Of a stretch of 64,000 bases of DNA, positions 53,910 through 64,000 are shown piece by piece (within the stretch, counting starts at the first letter, position 1; every line of letters begins with the position of its first letter). The notes under the pieces were generated by a model. The model had not been told where the DNA came from. It made no database searches and saw only the letters and a list, made by a program, of their open reading frames with translations. The translations under genes were made by a program, and so were the position numbers. Source of the DNA: Opisthocomus hoazin (Eukaryota > Chordata > Aves > Opisthocomiformes > Opisthocomidae); NCBI RefSeq assembly GCF_030867145.1, contig NC_134434.1, positions 5,456,001-5,520,000 on the forward strand. Reading direction: 5' to 3'.

Positions 53910-56059
53910 AAATGTGTTTATTCGATTAATAACTATTTAAAAAAATCTTCTTATGCAAGACCATTACACGCAAGTTAAGCTTTGGGCCATACCTTAAACC
54001 CTCCCTGTCCACAGCGGCAGTGGCTGAGCACATCTAAACACCCACGGCCCAAATGGCCACGGCGGCAAGAGCCCGGGGAGTCCCCTCGCGGCTCTGCCCC
54101 GCAGCCGCTACCACCCTCTGCCGCGGCTGCCGGACGGATTGCACCACGAGCGCTTTCCTCTTCAAGGTTTCTGTTTGCCAAACTGGAATTACAGCAGCTG
54201 ATTTTGTGCCGAGCCAGATAAAAAGAGCACATATAACCGATTTCATTGGCTTCAAATGAGGGCACTCACTTCCAGCTAAAGAAGCAACCGCATTTTAAAC
54301 TATTTCCGCGGCGCTCATCTCACAAAAGCACACACGGCTCTGTGGTGTGCTGCCTGCAGTCAGCTTCTCGAGACTGAAGTGAGATACTCTGTTCACAAGT
54401 AATTAGAGTTCCTGAGGTGTTACATGGTAATCAGGCTGGGATAAATTCTTGACACTAAAATTGTTCCTGCGTTTGAATTCCCGGGAGAAGGTAATACCTT
54501 GATAAAAAGTTCCAGCTATTCTTGGCACCAGGACAACTCTATCTATAGAGTCATTCTAGTAGCGTATTCTGTACGGCACGGTGATTTGTGCCAGGAAAAC
54601 AGAGAGCTAATTGCCCTGAAAGCATGTGATGTACAGATAATCTGGAATCGATGCATGCAGAGAAAGCGATTATCTTCAACGGCGTTGCTGTTCCTTGTCT
54701 CCAACCACTTTCTACTGAGTCCAGAAGGCAGCAGGGTGACAGATTGCAATGTCACTTACATATTACATTTTAAATACACATTTAAATAAATATTTTGCTT
54801 TTTGCAGCTGTTTGTCTCATGGCTTGTAAAACATCCCGAAGGTGTTATTAAAATCTATCCCTCCGCAAAGGAATGATGCAGTCACTTGACCAAGGAAGTA
54901 CCTAATAAACTGACAGCAGCTTTTGATGGCAGCTGAAAGGACTGTGAGGCTCAAAGTGGCTCCACCAGCCCTGTTTCAGGTCTGACACAGATCTTTTAAT
55001 GAGATCAGACCACCAAATTTTAATTTTAAAGCAAATCTTACCTATGGAAGCGTTGTTGAAATCTGCGTGCTTTGAGGTTAAGGCAACGCAGATAAGGCAG
55101 CTTGAGGAGCCTTCTGGGCTTAGCAGGCTCTGTTCAGGACACAGAGTTAGTTCTAAATAGGAGACGTGAGCAGAGGGCTGCTCTCAGGCCAAACTGACCC
55201 AGGGAGGACCACCACCTTCAACCAGACCAACTCACCGAGCGCCCAGTGCCTTCTGACTGAATACCGCCCTACCTTCACTCCCAGCCCACAGAAGCTAACC
55301 AGATCAGGAGGGCAGACTGCTTCCTGGTCACCCTGAATGCCCGGCTGCCACCTTAGGTGAACAGACAGGAGGAAGTCCACAGGCTGCTCTGCTGAATCTG
55401 GACAGCCGGCAGGCACTGACTGTGAGCAGACACAGTCGGTTTTTTCCAATAGACGCCGATGCAGAAACACACTTACACCCTAAAAAGTGAGAAGACAGAT
55501 AGTCTGTAGCAAAACCCGATTTTACAAATCAAAGCAGAGCAAATGAACCGTTTTTTCATTCACATCCCTTATTCATCGAAAGAAGTTCAGAGACATAGCA
55601 CCTGGAAAAAGTTCAGTGTGCTGTTGTGCATTAGAGTAGTTTTCCTGCAATTCAAAGTACCGGTCACAGCTTTCGCTCGCAGTTTCCCCAGCATCAGCTC
55701 TGGGGAGCGAGAATCCAATTCAAGTTTGTTTTTTGACTGAAAACTTAGCTACATTCATTTCAGCAAATGTATACCTGAAATACCTTGATACGATTTTGGA
55801 AGCAAAATCATTAAGTTAAAAAGGAAAAATTATTACAAAAATGCTATAAATTAAGACAATAAAAAGATTTATAATTTTTTCTTTAATAAAAATCTGTCCG
55901 GTCAGATAGATACTGTATATATTTAGCACTTTAGAATTAACGGTCATTTCTGGGCAGCGTCATCACACCAGGTTACTACTCCACCCACACTGAAGCACAG
56001 ATCTGTTGATAGCATGCTGCTGTGACCAATTCCTGCTAAAACTTCCACTCTTCATAGAT

Positions 56060-57952
56060 TTACCAGCCAGCTCTTCTTGTTCTCCTCGTCAGAGTCATAT
56101 CCCTGGAATCCGCAGCCAGGAGATGAGAATAATTAATTAGTTTCTGCTGTGGCAATTTAGATTGGAGAGTTAAGAACAAGAGGAGCCACAGCACCAGGCA
56201 CATGCAGCATGCCCTGTACAGAACTGCCAAGCCAAAGTGCTTCACGACAAACCCTCCTGCAAAACTGCCCAAGCTTGCTCCTCCACCGTAGCAGAGGCCC
56301 TGGAGAACAGCGTGCAGGGGCCTCTCCATGCCTGGAGTGGCTATGTCATCCACCGTCGTGGTAACCACCCACCACAAAGCACTGCTACTGAAGGCAGATA
56401 GTATCTGGATAAGGAGAACTGACCACACAGTCCACAAGAAGGAGTAGCACAGAAGCTGTACTGCCAGGAGGCTTAGACTGACTGCAACAATTTTGCTGCC
56501 CGAGAAAGTCCTCAGCAACTTCCCCTTGAAGAAATAAAGCAAAATTTCAGCAAGCAGCCCAACGGCCACGGAGAGCCCCATGTACAGCTCACTGCTACCT
56601 CGGTCCTGCATCTGCCAGAAGAGAAAGTTCTGCACCGCCGACCCAGCCGCACCGGTGAGGAAGATGGTGATGACGTACAGGATCGCTCGGCCATCGCTCC
56701 ACAGCAGGGCCAGGGCTTTGGCGGTTTTGTTAACACGGTTGGTTTTCTTGGGAATGTGGACGGGAAAAAAGACGCTGCCAAGCGACGAGAGCATTACCAG
56801 GAGAGCACAGACATAGAAGTGGACAGCGAGGCGGGCGACCGTGCTGCCGAGGAAGCAACTCAGTTGATCCACGAATGCGGCAATGCTGCAGGCACCTATA
56901 GATGCACCCAGGTAACTCCAAATCCACAGCCTGCCATACCTGTCAGTCGCGTCAACGAAGTCGAGATATTCATAGAGACCCTCATTCACCATCCACTTGA
57001 GAGAAGTAGCCAGCAGCTCCCAAAGCACAACAATGCTCAGTACCATAAGAAAAATGTGATACTCTCTGTCCGGAAAGATGTTTCGCACTGCCTTGAAGCT
57101 GACATCTGGAGTGTCTTTCTGGTGGTCTGAAAGGTTTCCAGGCACGTAAGCATCTCCAACAGCAGGAAGAGTTGTTTTAAACACAGAGAGCTCGCTGCTC
57201 TCAGTAGAATAAAGGCTTTTTTCAGCATTATCAGCGAGATCTGTTGCAGCAGAAGCCAGACTGCTCGCTTCCTTCTCGAGTCCAGGCAAGCGAGCTCCGG
57301 AGGAAGCCGTCACTTCTGGTTCTCGCGTCTCCCGGTTAACCGCTTTCGCAGAAGCCGTCCAGCCGGAGGGACCGGCCAAGTAGCCGCTCGCCTTTGTATC
57401 GCCTCCAGCAACCCCTCTGCCTCCTTTCCCAAGCGTGTCCGTCAGCCCAAACGATCCCTGGAAGGCCGCACTGCTCAGCGTCGGCTTTCTGCTCGCCATC
57501 AGAACGCCAGCCGTTGTTTTCACCCTTGCCTCTGCGTCGGTGACAACGCCCACGCTCGGACCCGGGTAGCTGCCCGTGGCCGGGCCTGGCGTGGCGGCGG
57601 CCCCTCGGTCACGCGGCTGCCGGCTGCCGTTACAGGCCGTGCTCCCCGGGGCCCCGCCGACGGGGGGGACGAGGGTGAGCAGCAGGCTGGCCCCGGCCGA
57701 GCCCAGCAAGCAGCTGGTAAGCAGCAGCCGCTGCTTCCTGCGGCCCCGGGGGCAGCGCGAGCAGAGCGGGACAAAGAGCGCTGTCACCATGTACCTGGCT
57801 CCGGCCGCCACCCCCACCAGCGGGGCCGACAGCCCCAGCTGCCGCAGGTACAGCGTCAGGAACGGGACCGCGCAGGCCCGGCCCGCGCCATGCAGCAGAC
57901 GGAAAAAGGCGGACAGGGCCAAGGCCCGGCCGACGTCCCACTGCTCGCTCAT
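56060..57952 (-). CDS. MFSD6L: MFSD6L copy 3
   Basis: A 630-codon single-exon frame of the MFSD6L family. It is the most diverged of the three full copies in the TM2-TM3 region: residues 60-80 read FVPLCSRCPRGRRKQRLLLTS against WAPLCLR...RKRRLLLAG in copy 1. Elsewhere it is nearly identical, with QGLCYGGG (Phe to Cys) close to the C-terminal helices and YLDFVDATD as in copy 4. It carries the same 4-bp deletion and TLTRRTRRAGW end. Its frame also stays open upstream through minisatellite DNA, which is not part of the protein. Confidence 0.93.
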   Translation of the reverse strand: MSEQWDVGRALALSAFFRLLHGAGRACAVPFLTLYLRQLGLSAPLVGVAAGARYMVTALFVPLCSRCPRGRRKQRLLLTSCLLGSAGASLLLTLVPPVGGAPGSTACNGSRQPRDRGAAATPGPATGSYPGPSVGVVTDAEARVKTTAGVLMASRKPTLSSAAFQGSFGLTDTLGKGGRGVAGGDTKASGYLAGPSGWTASAKAVNRETREPEVTASSGARLPGLEKEASSLASAATDLADNAEKSLYSTESSELSVFKTTLPAVGDAYVPGNLSDHQKDTPDVSFKAVRNIFPDREYHIFLMVLSIVVLWELLATSLKWMVNEGLYEYLDFVDATDRYGRLWIWSYLGASIGACSIAAFVDQLSCFLGSTVARLAVHFYVCALLVMLSSLGSVFFPVHIPKKTNRVNKTAKALALLWSDGRAILYVITIFLTGAAGSAVQNFLFWQMQDRGSSELYMGLSVAVGLLAEILLYFFKGKLLRTFSGSKIVAVSLSLLAVQLLCYSFLWTVWSVLLIQILSAFSSSALWWVVTTTVDDIATPGMERPLHAVLQGLCYGGGASLGSFAGGFVVKHFGLAVLYRACCMCLVLWLLLFLTLQSKLPQQKLINYSHLLAADSRDMTLTRRTRRAGW

Positions 57953-58345
57953 GGCGCTACCGCGTGCTCCTCCCGCGGGTACCGGCCACGCAGCTCCGGG
58001 CCCCCCGCTCCCCAGGGCCGCGGTCACCGCACCCGCTCGGCCTGCGCCTCCGCCGCGCGTCCCGGCCCGCCCCGTTGCCAGGAGACGGCGGGCGGTGGGC
58101 GGGACAGCGCCTCCTGCCGGCCGAGAGGGGCAGCGCCGCGGCCCGCCTCGTTCCTGCCCCGCAGCGTCCCCCGCCCGGGGCTCCCCCGGCCCCGGGCACC
58201 CCCGGCCCCAGCTCCCCCCACCCAGGCACCCCTCGCTCCGGCTCACCTCGGCCCAGGCTCCCCCCGCTCTGGCTCCCCACGCTCCGGCTTTCCCTGGAGG
58301 GAATGAGATCGGCGGGCCGTGGGGAAGATTGAGGCCCAGGCCACC
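57953..58345 (-). promoter_or_regulatory. CpG-rich promoter of MFSD6L copy 3
   Basis: The same GC-box-rich block as in unit 2, with the 46-bp segment between CGCTCCGGCT repeats retained and the GTTGCCAGGAGAC element near 58075. Confidence 0.65.
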
Positions 58346-58350
58346 GGGGC

Positions 58351-58616
58351 GTGGGATGTGCGTCTCCATGGACGCGGGGTGTCCGTGGCTGCGGGGTGTC
58401 CGTAGACGCGGGATGTCCGTGGCCATGGGATGTTTGCGGTCATGGGAAGTCCATGGCCGCGGGTTCCTGTGGCTGCAGGATGTCCATGGCCATGGGATGT
58501 CCATGGTTGTGAGATGTCCATGTCCATGGGATGTCCATGTCCACGGGATGTCCATGGTTGTGGGATGTCCATGGTTGTGGGATGTCCATGGTTGTGGGAT
58601 GTTCGTGGCCATGGGA
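58351..58616. repeat. 17-bp minisatellite, unit 4 (about 15 repeats)
   Basis: The same 17-bp family as in units 2 and 3, the shortest of the three arrays, ending in GGGATGTTCGTGGCCATGGG like the others. Confidence 0.92.
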
Positions 58617-59246
58617 AAGTGCTGGGCCAAGCACTGTCCCCGCTAAGGGCATGGGGTGCTTTGAAGTGGCAGACTTTGAGGGGAACAGGCTGCAGGGACA
58701 GAGGGTCCGGCACAGAGGGCACTCCAGGGGCAGCCAGCGGGGGGGTTGTAGACTCTTGCTTCCGAGTTTCTGCAGTTCAGCCATTTCTGCCCGTCCCTTC
58801 GCAGAGGAGCTCTCTGGCCATGCCGTGTCTCTGCGTGACGCAGCGTGAAGGCCCCAGGTGGGGAGCAGAAGGCATCGGCCACAGGGGACCAAATGATGCT
58901 GATGTCTTTCTGTTACTGCTGGCTTACTTCCCACCCTCCTCCAGCCACACACAAACATCAAAAAACAACCAAACTTACAGTTGCTGCAGGTTTGTTTGGT
59001 TTTTTTAATTGGCATTAAAAGGATTGCACCTTCTGACACAGGTCATCGCTGACACCTATACAAATAACTTACAATCCATCCACATCATTTACAACTGTAC
59101 AGAGCAAACTCTGGACACTGAGGACCACGCTCCAACCCAGCACGTGGTCTCCTGGCTTTGTAAGCATTTGCCTTGCGTGCCGGGATACCCGAACCCCCTG
59201 GTGAAGCCCCGAGGAGGCAGAGGTGTGAAGAGCTGCTGGTCACCCC

Positions 59247-59374
59247 TCAGACTCTGGGTTGCCCTGTGCAGCAGCTCACGGAGGAAAGCAGCTGGTGCAA
59301 GCAGGGTTTCCTGGCCTGTTTCTGAGCATCCTGTCTAACTTCAGCTACCTTCAGGGCCAAAAGGTTTGCTGGCA
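59247..59374 (-). CDS. candidate terminal exon of a minus-strand gene (unit 4 copy)
   Basis: The frame matches the unit 2 copy, is open, and has the same acceptor-like sequence and TGA. The same caution applies: no family was recognised. Confidence 0.22.
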
Positions 59375-59595
59375 CTGGTGGGCATCAACAATTTTTGACT
59401 TGTGAAGTGAAAAACAGTGCTGAAGAACCAAACGCTGTTGCTGAGATCTTGCCGTTTTGTGACTCCTGGGGGGGGACGACGTTAAGTCTTGGGGACTGTG
59501 CTTGTCTCAGCTGGGAGCAAGGGGCTACGTCTGCCAGCATTTCAAGGTAGCTTCCTTAGGAAATCGTCATGTTGCTGTTGCCCAGCATGATCTTT

Positions 59596-60218
59596 CACAG
59601 AATCACAGAATCCCAGCATGGCCGGGGTTGGAAGGGACCTCTGTGGGTCACCCAGCCCAACCCAGTCCAACCTCCTGCTGAAGCAGGGTCACCCAGAGCA
59701 GGCTGCACAGCACCGCGTCCAGGCGGGTCTGGAATATCTCCAGAGAAGGAGACTCCACAACTTCCCTGGGCAGCCTGGGCCAGGGCTCCGTCACCCTCAG
59801 AGGGAAGAAGTTCTTCCTCATGTTCAGCTGGAACTTCCTCGGCTTCAGTTTGTGCCCATTGCCCCTTGTCCTGTCGCTGGGCACCACTGGAAAGAGTCTG
59901 GCCCCGTCCTCCTGACACCCACCCTGCAGATATTTATCAGCATTTCTAAGGTCCCCTCTCAGCCTTCTCTTCTCCAGGCTGAACAAGCCCAGCTCCCTCA
60001 GCCTCTCCTCCTAGGAGAGATGCTCCAGTCCCCTCACCATCCTCGTAGCCCTCTGCTGGACTCTCTCCAGTAGCTCCTCATCCTTCTTGAACTGGGGAGC
60101 CCAGAACTGGACACAGCACTGCAGATGGGGCCTCACTAGGGCAGAGTAGAGGGGAAGGAGAACCTCCCTCGTCCTGCTGGCCACACTCCTCCTAATGCAT
60201 CCCAGGAGCCCATTAGCT
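59596..60218 (-). repeat. chimeric CR1 at the start of unit 5
   Basis: A minus-strand CR1 with the left-type CAGTCCAAC insertion and the unit-1-type TTTATCAGCATT, plus a private GACACCC change near 59917. Confidence 0.88.
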
Positions 60219-62360
60219 AAATGTGTTTATTGGATTAATAACTATTTAAAAAAATCTTCTTATGCAAGACCATTACACGCAAGTTAAGCTTTGGGCCATA
60301 CCTTAAACCCTCCCTGTCCACAGCGGCAGTGGCTGAGCACATCTAAACACCCACGGCCCAAATGGCCACGGCGGCAAGAGCCCGGGGAGTCCCCTCGCGG
60401 CTCTGCCCCGCAGCCGCTACCACCCTCTGCCGCGGCTGCCGGACGGATTGCACCACGAGCGCTTTCCTCTTCAAGGTTTCTGTTTGCCAAACTGGAATTA
60501 CAGCAGCTGATTTTGTGCCGAGCCAGATAAAAAGAGCACATATAACCGATTTCATTGGCTTCAAATGAGGGCACTCACTTCCAGCTAAAGAAGCAACCGC
60601 ATTTTAAACTATTTCCGTGGCGCTCATCTCACAAAAGCACACACGGCTCTGTGGTGTGCTGCCTGCAGTCAGCTTCTCGAGACTGAAGTGAGATACTCTG
60701 TTCACAAGTAATTAGAGTTCCTGAGGTGTTATATGGTAATCAGGCTGGGATAAATTCTTGACACTAAAATTGTTCCTGCGTTTGAATTCCCGGTAGAAGG
60801 TAATACCTTGATAAAAAGTTCCAGCTATTCTTGGCACCAGGACAACTCTATCTATAGAGTCATTCTAGTAGCGTATTCTGTACGGCACGGTGATTTGTGC
60901 CAGGAAAACAGAGAGCTAATTGCCCTGAAAGCATGTGATGTACAGATAATCTGGAATCGATGCATGCAGAGAAAGCGATTATCTTCAACGGCGTTGCTGT
61001 TCCTTGTCTCCAACCACTTTCTACTGAGTCCAGAAGGCAGCAGGGTGACAGATTGCAATGTCACTTACATATTACATTTTAAATACACATTTAAATAAAT
61101 ATTTTGCTTTTTGCAGCTGTTTGTCTCATGGCTTGTAAAACATCCCGAAGGTGTTATTAAAATCTATCCCTCCGCAAAGGAATGATGCAGTCACTTGACC
61201 AAGGAAGTACCTAATAAACTGACAGCAGCTTTTGATGGCAGCTGAAAGGACTGTGAGGCTCAAAGTGGCTCCACCAGCCCTGTTTCAGGTCTGACACAGA
61301 TCTTTTAATGAGATCAGACCACCAAATTTTAATTTTAAAGCAAATCTTACCTATGGAAGCGTTGTTGAAATCTGCTTGCTTTGAGGTTAAGGCAACGCAG
61401 ATAAGGCAGCTTGAGGAGCCTTCTGGGCTTAGCAGGCTCTGTTCAGGACACAGAGTTAGTTCTAAATAGGAGACGTGAGCAGAGGGCTGCTCTCAGGCCA
61501 AACTGACCCAGGGAGGACCACCACCTTCAACCAGACCAACTCACCAAGCGCCCAGTGCCTTCTGACTGAATACCGCCCTACCTTCACTCCCAGCCCACAG
61601 AAGCTAACCAGATCAGGAGGGCAGACTGCTTCCTGGTCATCCTGAATGCCCGGCTGCCACCTTAGGTGAACAGACAGGAGGAAGTCCACAGGCTGCTCTG
61701 CTGAATCTGGACAGCCGGCAGGCACTGACTGTGAGCAGACACAGTCGGTTTTTTCCAATAGACGCCGATGCAGAAACACACTTACACCCTAAAAAGTGAG
61801 AAGACAGATAGTCTGTAGCAAAACCCGATTTTACAAATCAAAGCAGAGCAAATGAACCGTTTTTTCATTCACATCCCTTATTCATCGAAAGAAGTTCAGA
61901 GACATAGCACCTGGAAAAAGTTCAGTGTGCTGTTGTGCATTAGAGTAGTTTTCCTGCAATTCAAAGTACCGGTCACAGCTTTCGCTCGCAGTTTCCCCAG
62001 CATCAGCTCTGGGGAGCGAGAATCCAATTCAAGTTTGTTTTTTGACTGAAAACTTAGCTACATTCATTTCAGCAAATGTATACCTGAAATACCTTGATAC
62101 GATTTTGGAAGCAAAATCATTAAGTTAAAAAGGAAAAATTATTACAAAAATGCTATAAATTAAGACAATAAAAAGATTTATAATTTTTTCTTTAATAAAA
62201 ATCTGTCCGGTCAGATAGATACTGTATATATTTAGCACTTTAGAATTAATGGTCATTTCTGGGCAGCGTCATCACACCAGGTTACTACTCCACCCACACT
62301 GAAGCACAGATCTGTTGATAGCATGCTGCTGTGACCAATTCCTGCTAAAGCTTCCACTCT

Positions 62361-64000
62361 TCATAGATTTACCAGCCAGCTCTTCTTGTTCTCCTCGTCA
62401 GAGTCACTCATATCCCAGGAATCCGCAGCCAGGAGATGAGAATAATTAATTAGTTTCTGCTGTGGCAATTTAGATTGGAGAGTTAAGAACAAGAGGAGCC
62501 ACAGCACCAGGCACATGCAGCATGCCCTGTACAGAACTGCCAAGCCAAAGTGCTTCACGACAAACCCTCCTGCAAAACTGCCCAAGCTTGCTCCTCCACC
62601 GTAGAAGAGGCCCTGGAGAACAGCGTGCAGGGGCCTCTCCATGCCTGGAGTGGCTATGTCATCCACCGTCGTGGTAACCACCCACCACAAAGCACCGCTA
62701 CTGAAGGCAGATAGTATCTGGATAAGGAGAACTGACCACACAGTCCACAAGAAGGAGTAGCACAGAAGCTGTACTGCCAGGAGGCTTAGACTGACTGCAA
62801 CAATTTTGCTGCTCGAGAAAGTCCTCAGCAACTTCCCCTTGAAGAAATAAAGCAAAATTTCAGCAAGCAGCCCAACGGCCACGGAGAGCCCCATGTACAG
62901 CTCACTGCTACCTCGGTCCTGCATCTGCCAGAAGAGAAAGTTCTGCACCGCCGACCCAGCCGCACCGGTGAGGAAGATGGTGATGACGTACAGGATCGCT
63001 CGGCCATCGCTCCACAGCAGGGCCAGGGCTTTGGCGGTTTTGTTAACACGGTTGGTTTTCTTGGGAATGTGGACGGGAAGAAAGACGCTGACAAGCGACG
63101 AGAGCATTACCAGGAGAGCACAGACATAGAAGTGGACAGCGAGGCGGGCGACCGTGCTGCCGAGGAAGCAACTCAGTTGATCCACGAATGCGGCAATGCT
63201 GCAGGCACCTATAGATGCACCCAGGTAACTCCAAATCCACAGCCTGCCATACCTGTCAGTCGCGTCAACGAAGTCGAGATATTCGTAGAGACCCTCATTC
63301 ACCATCCACTTGAGAGAAGTAGCCAGCAGCTCCCAAAGCACAACACTGCTCAGTACCATAAGAAAAATGTGATACTCTCTGTCCGGAAAGATGTTTCGCA
63401 CTGCCTTGAAGCTGACATCTGGAGTGTCTTTCTGGTGGTCTGAAAGGTTTCCAGGCACGTAAGCATCTCCAACAGCAGGAAGAGTTGTTTTAAACACAGA
63501 GAGCTCGCTGCTCTCAGTAGAATAAAGGCTTTTTTCAGCATTATCAGCGAGATCTGTTGCAGCAGAAGCCAGACTGCTCGCTTCCTTCTCGAGTCCAGGC
63601 AAGCGAGCTCCGGAGGAAGCCGTCACTTCTGGTTCTTGCGTCTCCCGGTTAACCGCTTTCGCAGAAGCCGTCCAGCCGGAGGGACCGGCCAAGTAGCCGC
63701 TCGCCTTTGTATCGCCTCCAGCAACCCCTCTGCCTCCTTTCCCAAGCGTGTCCGTCAGCCCAAACGATCCCTGGAAGGCCGCACTGCTCAGCGTCGGCTT
63801 TCTGCTCGCCATCAGAACGCCAGCCGTTGTTTTCACCCTTGCCTCTGCGTCGGTGACAACGCCCACGCTCGGACCCGGGTAGCTGCCCGTGGCCGGGCCT
63901 GGCGTGGCGGCGGCCCCTCGGTCACCCGGCTGCCGGCTGCCGTTACAGGCCGTGCTCCCCGGGGCCCCGCCGACGGGGGGGACGAGGGTGAGCAGCAGGC
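62361..64000 (-). CDS. MFSD6L: MFSD6L copy 4, partial at its 5' end
   Basis: The frame is open from the window edge to a TGA at 62361, covering the loop and all C-terminal helices (about 546 codons). Unlike copies 1-3 it keeps 4 bp near 62406 and ends DMSDSDEENKKSWLVNL, an acidic tail followed by a Trp-Leu-Val block. As I recall it, the mammalian MFSD6L C-terminus also has an acidic SDSE stretch and a WLV block. This copy therefore looks ancestral at the C-terminus. Private changes include SSVVLWELL, LVSVFLPVH, TFSSSKIV and QPGDRG. The N-terminal ~80 residues lie beyond the window. Confidence 0.92.
   Translation of the reverse strand, partial: LLLTLVPPVGGAPGSTACNGSRQPGDRGAAATPGPATGSYPGPSVGVVTDAEARVKTTAGVLMASRKPTLSSAAFQGSFGLTDTLGKGGRGVAGGDTKASGYLAGPSGWTASAKAVNRETQEPEVTASSGARLPGLEKEASSLASAATDLADNAEKSLYSTESSELSVFKTTLPAVGDAYVPGNLSDHQKDTPDVSFKAVRNIFPDREYHIFLMVLSSVVLWELLATSLKWMVNEGLYEYLDFVDATDRYGRLWIWSYLGASIGACSIAAFVDQLSCFLGSTVARLAVHFYVCALLVMLSSLVSVFLPVHIPKKTNRVNKTAKALALLWSDGRAILYVITIFLTGAAGSAVQNFLFWQMQDRGSSELYMGLSVAVGLLAEILLYFFKGKLLRTFSSSKIVAVSLSLLAVQLLCYSFLWTVWSVLLIQILSAFSSGALWWVVTTTVDDIATPGMERPLHAVLQGLFYGGGASLGSFAGGFVVKHFGLAVLYRACCMCLVLWLLLFLTLQSKLPQQKLINYSHLLAADSWDMSDSDEENKKSWLVNL

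Larger units (their letters stand above)
53289..59595. repeat. segmental duplication unit 4
   Basis: This 6.31-kb unit has CR1, spacer, MFSD6L copy 3, full-length promoter, minisatellite and tail. The tail agrees with unit 2 rather than unit 3 at several positions (for example GCCGTTTTGTGACTCC). Confidence 0.93.
59596..64000. repeat. segmental duplication unit 5 (cut by window edge)
   Basis: CR1 (59596-60218), spacer, and an MFSD6L copy that runs off the window. The array continues at least to the end of its gene; whether more units follow cannot be seen. Confidence 0.92.

Overview
The window is bird nuclear DNA. The evidence is many copies of the CR1 LINE (5'-truncated, with 3' ends made of ATTCTRTG-type octamer repeats), spliced vertebrate-type exons, CpG-rich promoters and an avian-style endogenous retrovirus. 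No bacterial-type operon, tRNA, rRNA or CRISPR array was seen. LEFT PART (1-30254): mostly non-coding DNA with CR1 fragments. On the minus strand it carries four well-supported exons of a bMERB-domain gene closely related to BMERB1 (C16orf45): 17784-17904, 12764-12837, 9109-9223 and 8903-8976. Splice sites and phases all agree. A last exon near 6134-6429 is only a candidate, and the 5' exon(s) were not found. A polypyrimidine tract and a strong CpG island (about 25500-26560) and a 4 x 22-bp repeat (20915-21002) are possible promoter-linked elements. RIGHT PART (30255-64000): a head-to-tail segmental duplication. Each unit of about 6.3 kb reads, left to right: a CR1 fragment, a 1.9-kb spacer, the single-exon minus-strand gene MFSD6L, its CpG-rich promoter, a 17-bp minisatellite, and a tail of about 1 kb with a possible minus-strand terminal exon. 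Unit 1 (30255-32814) has lost MFSD6L by a deletion sealed at 32752/32753. Units 2, 3 and 4 carry full-length MFSD6L open frames of 630 codons, and unit 5 carries a copy cut by the window edge. The three full-length copies share a 4-bp deletion that replaces the C-terminal tail; the edge copy keeps the ancestral-looking tail. The CR1 at each unit start looks chimeric, which suggests CR1-CR1 unequal crossing-over built the array. INSERTION: unit 2 alone carries a provirus of about 7.7 kb (38322-46017) inside the minisatellite. It has a tRNA-Phe-type primer binding site, gag/pro/pol in three successive -1 frames with two recognisable slippery heptamers (GGGAAAC, AAATTTA), a DD35E integrase, a gamma-type env (CWLC and CX6CC motifs) and a 269-bp 3' LTR. 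It is broken in gag, pol and env. Its 5' LTR is reduced to about 25 bp that abut the minisatellite directly. GENES TOGETHER: MFSD6L (a multi-pass membrane protein of the major facilitator superfamily) and the bMERB gene (a likely Rab-binding coiled-coil protein) are neighbours, not a pathway. The placement fits the vertebrate MYH10/NDEL1-MFSD6L-PIK3R6 neighbourhood, and the bMERB gene may be the duplicate of BMERB1, which lies near MYH11/NDE1 in the paralogous region.
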